Shown here: one piece after another, positions 32,268 through 46,687 of the stretch
Position numbering within the stretch: position 1 is the stretch's first letter
Layout of the letters: every line of letters begins with the position of its first letter
From: Pyropia haitanensis
Taxonomy: Eukaryota > Rhodophyta > Bangiophyceae > Bangiales > Bangiaceae
DNA length: 64,000 bases
Direction of reading: 5' to 3'
Assembly: GCA_008729055.1 (NCBI GenBank)
Contig: SDUX01000078.1
Span: 1-64,000 of the forward strand
Program-made: the position numbers and the translations under genes
The notes under the pieces: generated by a model
Told to the model about the DNA's origin: nothing
The model's database searches: none
The model's input: only the letters and a program-made list of their open reading frames with translations

Positions 32268-32956
32268 GCCGCTTCTCACCCACTTTTGCCCACTGTTGCC
32301 CACTTTTGCCCACTTTCGCGTGTACAGCAATGCAGCACGCGCTCCGGCGGCCGAATTGGCTTGCATGCTTTATTCCAGCCATACATCCGCCCGCTCGACG
32401 TCCGAGCTTCCACCCGCACCGTCGTGCATGGGGTGGTTGGCCGACCCGTTCGTTGGCGCGTCCGTTGGATGCAACGAGCGTTTTGTGGAGCGCCGGTTTC
32501 CACGTGTCAATTTTGTGGAATGGTTTTTGCCACGTGGGGGTCCCGACAGCCAGGTGTGACGGTCGGCGACAAAAGTTCCGCCCTCACACCGTCCACGCCA
32601 GTGTGACGGGCGGAACGCGCAGGGGACAGTTTGGGTGGCGGGGCGCACTTTGTGGCCACTGTTGGACCACTTTCTGGCGACTTTCACGTGAATTTTCTTT
32701 GCAGTTATGGAAAGTTCTTGCCCCCAATTGCCCATTTGTGTCCTAATTTGGCCCCCTTTTTGCCCACTTTTTGCCCACTTCTTACCCACTTCCTACCCAC
32801 TTGTGCCCACTTTTGCCCACTTTTGCCCACTTTTGCGTCTACAGCGATGCTGCACACGATCCGGCGGCCGAATTGGCGCGCATCCTTCATTCCAGCCATA
32901 GATCCACCCGCTCGATGTCCGAGGTTCGACCCCCACGGTCGTGCATGCGGTGGTAG
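32268..32956 (+). repeat. Type B monomer (689 bp)
   Basis: First clean B copy, with the same module 1, centre, module 2 architecture as the A unit. It differs from A by roughly twenty substitutions and no large indel, so the two subfamilies come from one ancestral 689-bp unit. Confidence 0.9.
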
Positions 32957-35900
32957 GCCGCTTCTCACCCACTTTTGCCCACTGTTGCCCACTTTTGCCC
33001 ACTTTCGCGTGTACAGCAATGCAGCACGCGCTCCGGCGGCCGAATTGGCTTGCATGCTTTATTCCAGCCATACATCCGCCCGCTCGACGTCCGAGCTTCC
33101 ACCCGCACCGTCGTGCATGGGGTGGTTGGCCGACCCGTTCGTTGGCGCGTCCGTTGGATGCAACGAGCGTTTTGTGGAGCGCCGGTTTCCACGTGTCAAT
33201 TTTGTGGAATGGTTTTTGCCACGTGGGGGTCCCGACAGCCAGGTGTGACGGTCGGCGACAAAAGTTCCGCCCTCACACCGTCCACGCCAGTGTGACGGGC
33301 GGAACGCGCAGGGGACAGTTTGGGTGGCGGGGCGCACTTTGTGGCCACTGTTGGACCACTTTCTGGCGACTTTCACGTGAATTTTCTTTGCAGTTATGGA
33401 AAGTTCTTGCCCCCAATTGCCCATTTGTGTCCTAATTTGGCCCCCTTTTTGCCCACTTTTTGCCCACTTCTTACCCACTTCCTACCCACTTGTGCCCACT
33501 TTTGCCCACTTTTGCCCACTTTTGCGTCTACAGCGATGCTGCACACGATCCGGCGGCCGAATTGGCGCGCATCCTTCATTCCAGCCATAGATCCACCCGC
33601 TCGATGTCCGAGGTTCGACCCCCACGGTCGTGCATGCGGTGGTGGCCGCTTCTCACCCACTTTTGCCCACTGTTGCCCACTTTTGCCCACTTTCGCGTGT
33701 ACAGCAATGCAGCACGCGCTCCGGCGGCCGAATTGGCTTGCATGCTTTATTCCAGCCATACATCCGCCCGCTCGACGTCCGAGCTTCCACCCGCACCGTC
33801 GTGCATGGGGTGGTTGGCCGACCCGTTCGTTGGCGCGTCCGTTGGATGCAACGAGCGTTTTGTGGAGCGCCGGTTTCCACGTGTCAATTTTGTGGAATGG
33901 TTTTTGCCACGTGGGGGTCCCGACAGCCAGGTGTGACGGTCGGCGACAAAAGTTCCGCCCTCACACCGTCCACGCCAGTGTGACGGGCGGAACGCGCAGG
34001 GGACAGTTTGGGTGGCGGGGCGCACTTTGTGGCCACTGTTGGACCACTTTCTGGCGACTTTCACGTGAATTTTCTTTGCAGTTATGGAAAGTTCTTGCCC
34101 CAATTGCCCATTTGTGTCCTAATTTGGCCCCCTTTTTGCCCACTTTTTGCCCACTTCTTACCCACTTCCTACCCACTTGTGCCCACTTTTGCCCACTTTT
34201 GCCCACTTTTGCGTCTACAGCGATGCTGCACACGATCCGGCGGCCGAATTGGCGCGCATCCTTCATTCCAGCCATAGATCCACCCGCTCGATGTCCGAGG
34301 TTCGACCCCCACGGTCGTGCATGCGGTGGTCGGCCGCTTCTCACCCACTTTTGCCCACTGTTGCCCACTTTTGCCCACTTTCGCGTGTACAGCAATGCAG
34401 CACGCGCTCCGGCGGCCGAATTGGCTTGCATGCTTTATTCCAGCCATACATCCGCCCGCTCGACGTCCGAGCTTCCACCCGCACCGTCGTGCATGGGGTG
34501 GTTGGCCGACCCGTTCGTTGGCGCGTCCGTTGGATGCAACGAGCGTTTTGTGGAGCGCCGGTTTCCACGTGTCAATTTTGTGGAATGGTTTTTGCCACGT
34601 GGGGGTCCCGACAGCCAGGTGTGACGGTCGGCGACAAAAGTTCCGCCCTCACACCGTCCACGCCAGTGTGACGGGCGGAACGCGCAGGGGACAGTTTGGG
34701 TGGCGGGGCGCACTTTGTGGCCACTGTTGGACCACTTTCTGGCGACTTTCACGTGAATTTTCTTTGCAGTTATGGAAAGTTCTTGCCCCCAATTGCCCAT
34801 TTGTGTCCTAATTTGGCCCCCTTTTTGCCCACTTTTTGCCCACTTCTTACCCACTTCCTACCCACTTGTGCCCACTTTTGCCCACTTTTGCCCACTTTTG
34901 CGTCTACAGCGATGCTGCACACGATCCGGCGGCCGAATTGGCGCGCATCCTTCATTCCAGCCATAGATCCACCCGCTCGATGTCCGAGGTTCGACCCCCA
35001 CGGTCGTGCATGCGGTGGTAGGCCGCTTCTCACCCACTTTTGCCCACTGTTGCCCACTTTTGCCCACTTTCGCGTGTACAGCAATGCAGCACGCGCTCCG
35101 GCGGCCGAATTGGCTTGCATGCTTTATTCCAGCCATACATCCGCCCGCTCGACGTCCGAGCTTCCACCCGCACCGTCGTGCATGGGGTGGTTGGCCGACC
35201 CGTTCGTTGGCGCGTCCGTTGGATGCAACGAGCGTTTTGTGGAGCGCCGGTTTCCACGTGTCAATTTTGTGGAATGGTTTTTGCCACGTGGGGGTCCCGA
35301 CAGCCAGGTGTGACGGTCGGCGACAAAAGTTCCGCCCTCACACCGTCCACGCCAGTGTGACGGGCGGAACGCGCAGGGGACAGTTTGGGTGGCGGGGCGC
35401 ACTTTGTGGCCACTGTTGGACCACTTTCTGGCGACTTTCACGTGAATTTTCTTTGCAGTTATGGAAAGTTCTTGCCCCCAATTGCCCATTTGTGTCCTAA
35501 TTTGGCCCCCTTTTTGCCCACTTTTTGCCCACTTCTTACCCACTTCCTACCCACTTGTGCCCACTTTTGCCCACTTTTGCCCACTTTTGCGTCTACAGCG
35601 ATGCTGCACACGATCCGGCGGCCGAATTGGCGCGCATCCTTCATTCCAGCCATAGATCCACCCGCTCGATGTCCGAGGTTCGACCCCCACGGTCGTGCAT
35701 GCGGTGGTAGGCCGCTTCTCACCCACTTTTGCCCACTGTTGCCCACTTTTGCCCACTTTCGCGTGTACAGCAATGCAGCACGCGCTCCGGCGGCCGAATT
35801 GGCTTGCATGCTTTATTCCAGCCATACATCCGCCCGCTCGACGTCCGAGCTTCCACCCGCACCGTCGTGCATGGGGTGGTTGGCCGACCCGTTCGTTGGC

Positions 35901-38900
35901 GCGTCCGTTGGATGCAACGAGCGTTTTGTGGAGCGCCGGTTTCCACGTGTCAATTTTGTGGAATGGTTTTTGCCACGTGGGGGTCCCGACAGCCAGGTGT
36001 GACGGTCGGCGACAAAAGTTCCGCCCTCACACCGTCCACGCCAGTGTGACGGGCGGAACGCGCAGGGGACAGTTTGGGTGGCGGGGCGCACTTTGTGGCC
36101 ACTGTTGGACCACTTTCTGGCGACTTTCACGTGAATTTTCTTTGCAGTTATGGAAAGTTCTTGCCCCCAATTGCCCATTTGTGTCCTAATTTGGCCCCTT
36201 TTTGCCCACTTTTTGCCCACTTCTTACCCACTTCCTACCCACTTGTGCCCACTTTTGCCCACTTTTGCCCACTTTTGCGTCTACAGCGATGCTGCACACG
36301 ATCCGGCGGCCGAATTGGCGCGCATCCTTCATTCCAGCCATAGATCCACCCGCTCGATGTCCGAGGTTCGACCCCCACGGTCGTGCATGCGGTGGTAGGC
36401 CGCTTCTCACCCACTTTTGCCCACTGTTGCCCACTTTTGCCCACTTTCGCGTGTACAGCAATGCAGCACGCGCTCCGGCGGCCGAATTGGCTTGCATGCT
36501 TTATTCCAGCCATACATCCGCCCGCTCGACGTCCGAGCTTCCACCCGCACCGTCGTGCATGGGGTGGTTGGCCGACCCGTTCGTTGGCGCGTCCGTTGGA
36601 TGCAACGAGCGTTTTGTGGAGCGCCGGTTTCCACGTGTCAATTTTGTGGAATGGTTTTTGCCACGTGGGGGTCCCGACAGCCAGGTGTGACGGTCGGCGA
36701 CAAAAGTTCCGCCCTCACACCGTCCACGCCAGTGTGACGGGCGGAACGCGCAGGGACAGTTTGGGTGGCGGGGCGCACTTTGTGGCCACTGTTGGACCAC
36801 TTTCTGGCGACTTTCACGTGAATTTTCTTTGCAGTTATGGAAAGTTCTTGCCCCCAATTGCCCATTTGTGTCCTAATTTGGCCCCCTTTTTGCCCACTTT
36901 TTGCCCACTTCTTACCCACTTCCTACCCACTTGTGCCCACTTTTGCCCACTTTTGCCCACTTTTGCGTCTACAGCGATGCTGCACACGATCCGGCGGCCG
37001 AATTGGCGCGCATCCTTCATTCCAGCCATAGATCCACCCGCTCGATGTCCGAGGTTCGACCCCCACGGTCGTGCATGCGGTGGTAGGCCGCTTCTCACCC
37101 ACTTTTGCCCACTGTTGCCCACTTTTGCCCACTTTCGCGTGTACAGCAATGCAGCACGCGCTCCGGCGGCCGAATTGGCTTGCATGCTTTATTCCAGCCA
37201 TACATCCGCCCGCTCGACGTCCGAGCTTCCACCCGCACCGTCGTGCATGGGGTGGTTGGCCGACCCGTTCGTTGGCGCGTCCGTTGGATGCAACGAGCGT
37301 TTTGTGGAGCGCCGGTTTCCACGTGTCAATTTTGTGGAATGGTTTTTGCCACGTGGGGGTCCCGACAGCCAGGTGTGACGGTCGGCGACAAAAGTTCCGC
37401 CCTCACACCGTCCACGCCAGTGTGACGGGCGGAACGCGCAGGGGACAGTTTGGGTGGCGGGGCGCACTTTGTGGCCACTGTTGGACCACTTTCTGGCGAC
37501 TTTCACGTGAATTTTCTTTGCAGTTATGGAAAGTTCTTGCCCCCAATTGCCCATTTGTGTCCTAATTTGGCCCCCTTTTTGCCCACTTTTTGCCCACTTC
37601 TTACCCACTTCCTACCCACTTGTGCCCACTTTTGCCCACTTTTGCCCACTTTTGCGTCTACAGCGATGCTGCACACGATCCGGCGGCCGAATTGGCGCGC
37701 ATCCTTCATTCCAGCCATAGATCCACCCGCTCGATGTCCGAGGTTCGACCCCCACGGTCGTGCATGCGGTGGTAGGCCGCTTCTCACCCACTTTTGCCCA
37801 CTGTTGCCCACTTTTGCCCACTTTCGCGTGTACAGCAATGCAGCACGCGCTCCGGCGGCCGAATTGGCTTGCATGCTTTATTCCAGCCATACATCCGCCC
37901 GCTCGACGTCCGAGCTTCCACCCGCACCGTCGTGCATGGGGTGGTTGGCCGACCCGTTCGTTGGCGCGTCCGTTGGATGCAACGAGCGTTTTGTGGAGCG
38001 CCGGTTTCCACGTGTCAATTTTGTGGAATGGTTTTTGCCACGTGGGGGTCCCGACAGCCAGGTGTGACGGTCGGCGACAAAAGTTCCGCCCTCACACCGT
38101 CCACGCCAGTGTGACGGGCGGAACGCGCAGGGGACAGTTTGGGTGGCGGGGCGCACTTTGTGGCCACTGTTGGACCACTTTCTGGCGACTTTCACGTGAA
38201 TTTTCTTTGCAGTTATGGAAAGTTCTTGCCCCCAATTGCCCATTTGTGTCCTAATTTGGCCCCCTTTTTGCCCACTTTTTGCCCACTTCTTACCCACTTC
38301 CTACCCACTTGTGCCCACTTTTGCCCACTTTTGCCCACTTTTGCGTCTACAGCGATGCTGCACACGATCCGGCGGCCGAATTGGCGCGCATCCTTCATTC
38401 CAGCCATAGATCCACCCGCTCGATGTCCGAGGTTCGACCCCCACGGTCGTGCATGCGGTGGTAGGCCGCTTCTCACCCACTTTTGCCCACTGTTGCCCAC
38501 TTTTGCCCACTTTCGCGTGTACAGCAATGCAGCACGCGCTCCGGCGGCCGAATTGGCTTGCATGCTTTATTCCAGCCATACATCCGCCCGCTCGACGTCC
38601 GAGCTTCCACCCGCACCGTCGTGCATGGGGTGGTTGGCCGACCCGTTCGTTGGCGCGTCCGTTGGATGCAACGAGCGTTTTGTGGAGCGCCGGTTTCCAC
38701 GTGTCAATTTTGTGGAATGGTTTTTGCCACGTGGGGGTCCCGACAGCCAGGTGTGACGGTCGGCGACAAAAGTTCCGCCCTCACACCGTCCACGCCAGTG
38801 TGACGGGCGGAACGCGCAGGGGACAGTTTGGGTGGCGGGGCGCACTTTGTGGCCACTGTTGGACCACTTTCTGGCGACTTTCACGTGAATTTTCTTTGCA

Positions 38901-40532
38901 GTTATGGAAAGTTCTTGCCCCCAATTGCCCATTTGTGTCCTAATTTGGCCCCCTTTTTGCCCACTTTTTGCCCACTTCTTACCCACTTCCTACCCACTTG
39001 TGCCCACTTTTGCCCACTTTTGCCCACTTTTGCGTCTACAGCGATGCTGCACACGATCCGGCGGCCGAATTGGCGCGCATCCTTCATTCCAGCCATAGAT
39101 CCACCCGCTCGATGTCCGAGGTTCGACCCCCACGGTCGTGCATGCGGTGGTAGGCCGCTTCTCACCCACTTTTGCCCACTGTTGCCCACTTTTGCCCACT
39201 TTCGCGTGTACAGCAATGCAGCACGCGCTCCGGCGGCCGAATTGGCTTGCATGCTTTATTCCAGCCATACATCCGCCCGCTCGACGTCCGAGCTTCCACC
39301 CGCACCGTCGTGCATGGGGTGGTTGGCCGACCCGTTCGTTGGCGCGTCCGTTGGATGCAACGAGCGTTTTGTGGAGCGCCGGTTTCCACGTGTCAATTTT
39401 GTGGAATGGTTTTTGCCACGTGGGGGTCCCGACAGCCAGGTGTGACGGTCGGCGACAAAAGTTCCGCCCTCACACCGTCCACGCCAGTGTGACGGGCGGA
39501 ACGCGCAGGGGACAGTTTGGGTGGCGGGGCGCACTTTGTGGCCACTGTTGGACCACTTTCTGGCGACTTTCACGTGAATTTTCTTTGCAGTTATGGAAAG
39601 TTCTTGCCCCCAATTGCCCATTTGTGTCCTAATTTGGCCCCCTTTTTGCCCACTTTTTGCCCACTTCTTACCCACTTCCTACCCACTTGTGCCCACTTTT
39701 GCCCACTTTTGCCCACTTTTGCGTCTACAGCGATGCTGCACACGATCCGGCGGCCGAATTGGCGCGCATCCTTCATTCCAGCCATAGATCCACCCGCTCG
39801 ATGTCCGAGGTTCGACCCCCACGGTCGTGCATGCGGTGGTAGGCCGCTTCTCACCCACTTTTGCCCACTGTTGCCCACTTTTGCCCACTTTCGCGTGTAC
39901 AGCAATGCAGCACGCGCTCCGGCGGCCGAATTGGCTTGCATGCTTTATTCCAGCCATACATCCGCCCGCTCGACGTCCGAGCTTCCACCCGCACCGTCGT
40001 GCATGGGGTGGTTGGCCGACCCGTTCGTTGGCGCGTCCGTTGGATGCAACGAGCGTTTTGTGGAGCGCCGGTTTCCACGTGTCAATTTTGTGGAATGGTT
40101 TTTGCCACGTGGGGGTCCCGACAGCCAGGTGTGACGGTCGGCGACAAAAGTTCCGCCCTCACACCGTCCACGCCAGTGTGACGGGCGGAACGCGCAGGGA
40201 CAGTTTGGGTGGCGGGGCGCACTTTGTGGCCACTGTTGGACCACTTTCTGGCGACTTTCACGTGAATTTTCTTTGCAGTTATGGAAAGTTCTTGCCCCCA
40301 ATTGCCCATTTGTGTCCTAATTTGGCCCCCTTTTTGCCCACTTTTTGCCCACTTCTTACCCACTTCCTACCCACTTGTGCCCACTTTTGCCCACTTTTGC
40401 CCACTTTTGCGTCTACAGCGATGCTGCACACGATCCGGCGGCCGAATTGGCGCGCATCCTTCATTCCAGCCATAGATCCACCCGCTCGATGTCCGAGGTT
40501 CGACCCCCACGGTCGTGCATGCGGTGGTAGGC

Positions 40533-40680
40533 CGGCCCACTGTTGCCCACTTTTGCCCACTTTCACAGCAATGCAGCACGCGCTTTGGCTTGCATGCTTT
40601 ATTCCAGCCATACATCCGCCCGCTCGACGTCCGAGCTTTCGTGCAACATGTTCGCACGTGTCCCACACATGTGACACAAA
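40533..40680 (+). repeat. Rearranged B monomer zone 1
   Basis: About 156 bp are missing from one monomer, in several small deletions (GCCGGCCCACTG, TTTCACAGC, CGCGCTTTGGC). A foreign-looking joint follows at about 40638-40675 (GTGCAACATGTTCGCACG, then CACACATGTGACAC). Confidence 0.8.
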
Positions 40681-41544
40681 AGTTCCGCCCTCACACCGTC
40701 CACGCCAGTGTGACGGGCGGAACGCGCAGGGGACAGTTTGGGTGGCGGGGCGCACTTTGTGGCCACTGTTGGACCACTTTCTGGCGACTTTCACGTGAAT
40801 TTTCTTTGCAGTTATGGAAAGTTCTTGCCCCCAATTGCCCATTTGTGTCCTAATTTGGCCCCCTTTTTGCCCACTTTTTGCCCACTTCTTACCCACTTCC
40901 TACCCACTTGTGCCCACTTTTGCCCACTTTTGCCCACTTTTGCGTCTACAGCGATGCTGCACACGATCCGGCGGCCGAATTGGCGCGCATCCTTCATTCC
41001 AGCCATAGATCCACCCGCTCGATGTCCGAGGTTCGACCCCCACGGTCGTGCATGCGGTGGTAGGCCGCTTCTCACCCACTTTTGCCCACTGTTGCCCACT
41101 TTTGCCCACTTTCGCGTGTACAGCAATGCAGCACGCGCTCCGGCGGCCGAATTGGCTTGCATGCTTTATTCCAGCCATACATCCGCCCGCTCGACGTCCG
41201 AGCTTCCACCCGCACCGTCGTGCATGGGGTGGTTGGCCGACCCGTTCGTTGGCGCGTCCGTTGGATGCAACGAGCGTTTTGTGGAGCGCCGGTTTCCACG
41301 TGTCAATTTTGTGGAATGGTTTTTGCCACGTGGGGGTCCCGACAGCCAGGTGTGACGGTCGGCGACAAAAGTTCCGCCCTCACACCGTCCACGCCAGTGT
41401 GACGGGCGGAACGCGCAGGGGACAGTTTGGGTGGCGGGGCGCACTTTGTGGCCACTGTTGGACCACTTTCTGGCGACTTTCACGTGAATTTTCTTTGCAG
41501 TTATGGAAAGTTCTTGCCCCCAATTGCCCATTTGTGTCCTAATT

Positions 41545-41915
41545 CCAGCCGCCCACTTTTGCTCGACAGTGCTTTATCCCGCCACCGCTCGATGTCCGCG
41601 ACCATGAGGCCGACCCGCCCACTTTGCGCCCACTTGCGCGCGTCCGTTGGATGCGCGACGTTTTCGTGTGGAGCGCGCGGTTTGCCGAGCGTTTTGTCAA
41701 ATTTTGTGGAATGGTTTTTGCCACGTGGGGGTCCCGACAGCCAGGTGTGACGGTCGGCGACAAAAGTTCCGCCCTCACACCGTCCACGCCAGTGTGACGG
41801 GCGGAACGCGCAGGGGACAGTTTGGTGGCCCGCACTTTGTGGCCACTGCGGACCACTTTCTAGACTTTCTCGTGAATTTTCTTTGCAGTTATTTTGGAAA
41901 CAGCAATTCTTGGCT
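41545..41915 (+). repeat. Rearranged B monomer zone 2
   Basis: Short pieces of the monomer are joined out of order (GTCCTAATTCCAGCCGCCC; GCGCGACGTTTTCGTGTGG), and a second part of the zone deletes module 2 and most of module 1 (GTTATTTTGGAAACAGC, then GGCTTGCATGC). A small deletion in the next copy lies near 42162 (GTGTGACTTACTTTGTGG). Confidence 0.8.
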
Positions 41916-43018
41916 TGCATGCTTTATTCCAGCCATACATCCGCCCGCTCGACGTCCGAGCTTCCACCCGCACCGTCGTGCATGGGGTGGTTGGCCGACC
42001 CGTTCGTTGGCGCGTCCGTTGGATGCAACGAGCGTTTTGTGGAGCGCCGGTTTCCACGTGTCAATTTTGTGGAATGGTTTTTGCCACGTGGGGGTCCCGA
42101 CAGCCAGGTGTGACGGTCGGCGACAAAAGTTCCGCCCTCACACCGTCCACGCCAGTGTGACTTACTTTGTGGCCACTGTTGGACCACTTTCTGGCGACTT
42201 TCACAATTTTCTTTGCAGTTATGGAAAGTTCTTGCCCCCAATTGCCCATTTGTGTCCTAATTTGGCCCCCTTTTTGCCCACTTTTTGCCCACTTCTTACC
42301 CACTTCCTACCCACTTGTGCCCACTTTTGCCCACTTTTGCCCACTTTTGCGTCTACAGCGATGCTGCACACGATCCGGCGGCCGAATTGGCGCGCATCCT
42401 TCATTCCAGCCATAGATCCACCCGCTCGATGTCCGAGGTTCGACCCCCACGGTCGTGCATGCGGTGGTAGGCCGCTTCTCACCCACTTTTGCCCACTGTT
42501 GCCCACTTTTGCCCACTTTCGCGTGTACAGCAATGCAGCACGCGCTCCGGCGGCCGAATTGGCTTGCATGCTTTATTCCAGCCATACATCCGCCCGCTCG
42601 ACGTCCGAGCTTCCACCCGCACCGTCGTGCATGGGGTGGTTGGCCGACCCGTTCGTTGGATGCAACGAGCGTTTTGTGGAGCGCCGGTTTCCACGTGTCA
42701 ATTTTGTGGAATGGTTTTTGCCACGTGGGGGTCCCGACAGCCAGGTGTGACGGTCGGCGACAAAAGTTCCGCCCTCACACCGTCCACGCCAGTGTGACGG
42801 GCGGAACGCGCAGGGGACAGTTTGGGTGGCGGGGCGCACTTTGTGGCCACTGTTGGACCACTTTCTGGCGACTTTCACGTGAATTTTCTTTGCAGTTATG
42901 GAAAGTTCTTGCCCCCAATTGCCCATTTGTGTCCTAATTTGGCCCCCTTTTTGCCCACTTTTTGCCCACTTCTTACCCACTTCCTACCCACTTGTGCCCA
43001 CTTTTGCCCACTTTTGCC

Positions 43019-44090
43019 CACACAGCGATGCTTTTGGCAGCGATGCTCGCCGACGGATGCCCGGCCCAAGAATTCACACCTTCACGTTGCCATAGATGCC
43101 CCAGTGGCCACGTTTTGACGACCCGGGCCACGTTTGTGGACTTTGTGGCGCCACTTTCTGGCGACTTTCACGTGAATTTTCTTTGCAGCTTGCCCCCAAT
43201 TGCCCATTTGTGTCCTAATTTGGCCCCCCCACTTTTGCCCACTGTGCCCACTTTTGCCCACTTTTGCCACACTGCTTTAGCCAGGCACCCGGGTCGTGCA
43301 TGCGGTGGTAGGCCGCTTCTCACCCACTTTTGCCCACTGTTGCCCACTTTTGCCCACTTTCGCGCAGCAATTCTATATTCCAGCCATACATCCGCCCGCT
43401 CGACGTCCGCTGCACACCCGATGCAACGCGTCACGCCGTTTGTGACGGTCTTCCGGTTGTGACTTTGGGTGGCGGGGCGCACTTTGTGGCCACTGTTGGA
43501 CCACTTTCTGGCGACTTTCACGTGAATTTTCTTTGCAGTTATGGAAAGTTCTTGCCCCCAATTGCCCATTTGTGTCCTAATTTGGCCCACTTTGCCCACT
43601 GTCCTAACTTTGCATGCCTTTTGCCACCGCTTGTTTCGACCCACTTTTGCCCACTTCCTACTTTGCCCACTTTCGCGTGTACAGCAATGCAGCACGCGCT
43701 CCGGCGGCCGAATTGGCTTGCATGCTTTATTCCAGCCATACATCCGCCCGCTCGACGTCCGAGCTTCCACCCGCACCGTCGTGCATGGGGTGGTTGGCCG
43801 ACCCGTTCGTTGGCGCGTCCGTTGGATGCAACGAGCGTTTTGTGGAGCGCCGGTTTCCACGTGTCAATTTTGTGGAATGGTTTTTGCCACACAGCCATGT
43901 GACGGTCGGCGGTTCCGACACCGTCCACGCCAGTGTGACGGGCGGAACGCGCATCGGGGCGCACTTTGTGGCCACTGTTGGACCATAGTGAATTTTCTTT
44001 GCACCCGCTCCTAATTTGGCCCCCTTTTTGCCCACTTTTTGCCCACTTCTTACCCACTTCCTACCCACTTGTGCCCAGGCCCACTTTTGC
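43019..44090 (+). repeat. Rearranged B monomer zone 3 (largest)
   Basis: More than 1 kb of scrambled copies. 43019-43140 includes sequence not found in normal monomers (CGATGCTCGCCGACGGATGC; AAGAATTCACACCTTCACG). 43195-43470, 43585-43665 and 43888-44085 are chains of short monomer fragments with deletions. Normal copies resume on both sides. Confidence 0.8.
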
Positions 44091-46687
44091 GTCTACAGCG
44101 ATGCTGCACACGATCCGGCGGCCGAATTGGCGCGCATCCTTCATTCCAGCCATAGATCCACCCGCTCGATGTCCGAGGTTCGACCCCCACGGTCGTGCAT
44201 GCGGTGGTAGGCCGCTTCTCACCCACTTTTGCCCACTGTTGCCCACTTTTGCCCACTTTCGCGTGTACAGCAATGCAGCACGCGCTCCGGCGGCCGAATT
44301 GGCTTGCATGCTTTATTCCAGCCATACATCCGCCCGCTCGACGTCCGAGCTTCCACCCGCACCGTCGTGCATGGGGTGGTTGGCCGACCCGTTCGTTGGC
44401 GCGTCCGTTGGATGCAACGAGCGTTTTGTGGAGCGCCGGTTTCCACGTGTCAATTTTGTGGAATGGTTTTTGCCACGTGGGGGTCCCGACAGCCAGGTGT
44501 GACGGTCGGCGACAAAAGTTCCGCCCTCACACCGTCCACGCCAGTGTGACGGGCGGAACGCGCAGGGGACAGTTTGGGTGGCGGGGCGCACTTTGTGGCC
44601 ACTGTTGGACCACTTTCTGGCGACTTTCACGTGAATTTTCTTTGCAGTTATGGAAAGTTCTTGCCCCCAATTGCCCATTTGTGTCCTAATTTGGCCCCCT
44701 TTTTGCCCACTTTTTGCCCACTTCTTACCCACTTCCTACCCACTTGTGCCCACTTTTGCCCACTTTTGCCCACTTTTGCGTCTACAGCGATGCTGTCCGG
44801 CGGCCGAATTGGCGCGCATCCTTCATTCCAGCCATAGATCCACCCGCTCGATGTCCGAGGTTCGACCCCCACGGTCGTGCATGCGGTGGTAGGCCGCTTC
44901 TCACCCACTTTTGCCCACTGTTGCCCACTTTTGCCCACTTTCGCGTGTACAGCAATGCAGCACGCGCTCCGGCGGCCGAATTGGCTTGCATGCTTTATTC
45001 CAGCCATACATCCGCCGCTCGACGTCCGAGCTTCCACCCGCACCGTCGTGCATGGGGTGGTTGGCCGACCCGTTCGTTGGCGCGTCCGTTGGATGCAACG
45101 AGCGTTTTGTGGAGCGCCGGTTTCCACGTGTCAATTTTGTGGAATGGTTTTTGCCACGTGGGGGTCCCGACAGCCAGGTGTGACGGTCGGCGACAAAAGT
45201 TCCGCCCTCACACCGTCCACGCCAGTGTGACGGGCGGAACGCGCAGGGACAGTTTGGGTGGCGGGGCGCACTTTGTGGCCACTGTTGGACCACTTTCTGG
45301 CGACTTTCACGTGAATTTTCTTTGCAGTTATGGAAAGTTCTTGCCCCAATTGCCCATTTGTGTCCTAATTTGGCCCCCTTTTTGCCCACTTTTTGCCCAC
45401 TTCTTACCCACTTCCTACCCACTTGTGCCCACTTTTGCCCACTTTTGCCCACTTTTGCGTCTACAGCGATGCTGCACACGATCCGGCGGCCGAATTGGCG
45501 CGCATCCTTCATTCCAGCCATAGATCCACCCGCTCGATGTCCGAGGTTCGACCCCCACGGTCGTGCATGCGGTGGTAGGCCGCTTCTCACCCACTTTTGC
45601 CCACTGTTGCCCACTTTTGCCCACTTTCGCGTGTACAGCAATGCAGCACGCGCTCCGGCGGCCGAATTGGCTTGCATGCTTTATTCCAGCCATACATCCG
45701 CCCGCTCGACGTCCGAGCTTCCACCCGCACCGTCGTGCATGGGGTGGTTGGCCGACCCGTTCGTTGGCGCGTCCGTTGGATGCAACGAGCGTTTTGTGGA
45801 GCGCCGGTTTCCACGTGTCAATTTTGTGGAATGGTTTTTGCCACGTGGGGGTCCCGACAGCCATGGTGTGACGGTCGGCGACAAAAGTTCCGCCCTCACA
45901 CCGTCCACGCCAGTGTGACGGGCGGAACGCGCAGGGGACAGTTTGGGTGGCGGGGCGCACTTTGTGGCCACTGTTGGACCACTTTCTGGCGACTTTCACG
46001 TGAATTTCTTTGCAGTTATGGAAAGTTCTTGCCCCCAATTGCCCATTTGTGTCCTAATTTGGCCCCCTTTTTGCCCACTTTTTGCCCACTTCTTACCCAC
46101 TTCCTACCCACTTGTGCCCACTTTTGCCCACTTTTGCCCACTTTTGCGTCTACAGCGATGCTGCACACGATCCGGCGGCCGAATTGGCGCGCATCCTTCA
46201 TTCCAGCCATAGATCCACCCGCTCGATGTCCGAGGTTCGACCCCCACGGTCGTGCATGCGGTGGTAGGCCGCTTCTCACCCACTTTGCCCACTGTTGCCC
46301 ACTTTTGCCCACTTTCGCGTGTACAGCAATGCAGCACGCGCTCCGGCGGCCGAATGGCTTGCATGCTTTATTCCAGCCATACATCCGCCCGCTCGACGTC
46401 CGAGCTTCCACCCGCACCGTCGTGCATGGGGTGGTTGGCCGACCCGTTCGTTGGCGCGTCCGTTGGATGCAACGAGCGTTTTGTGGAGCGCCGGTTTCCA
46501 CGTGTCAATTTTGTGGAATGGTTTTTGCCACGTGGGGGTCCCGACAGCCAGGTGTGACGGTCGGCGACAAAAGTTCCGCCCTCACACCGTCCACGCCAGT
46601 GTGACGGGCGGAACGCGCAGGGGACAGTTTGGGTGGCGGGGCGCACTTTGTGGCCACTGTTGGACCACTTTCTGGCGACTTTCACGT

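Noticed and set aside
32920..32935. Box-B-like GGTTCGACCCC in every type B monomer (RNA polymerase III promoter or tRNA/SINE origin)
   Set aside because: No matching A box lies 30-60 bases upstream and no tRNA fold is seen. Type A monomers have GGTTCCACCC at the same place, so the motif probably arose from one substitution.
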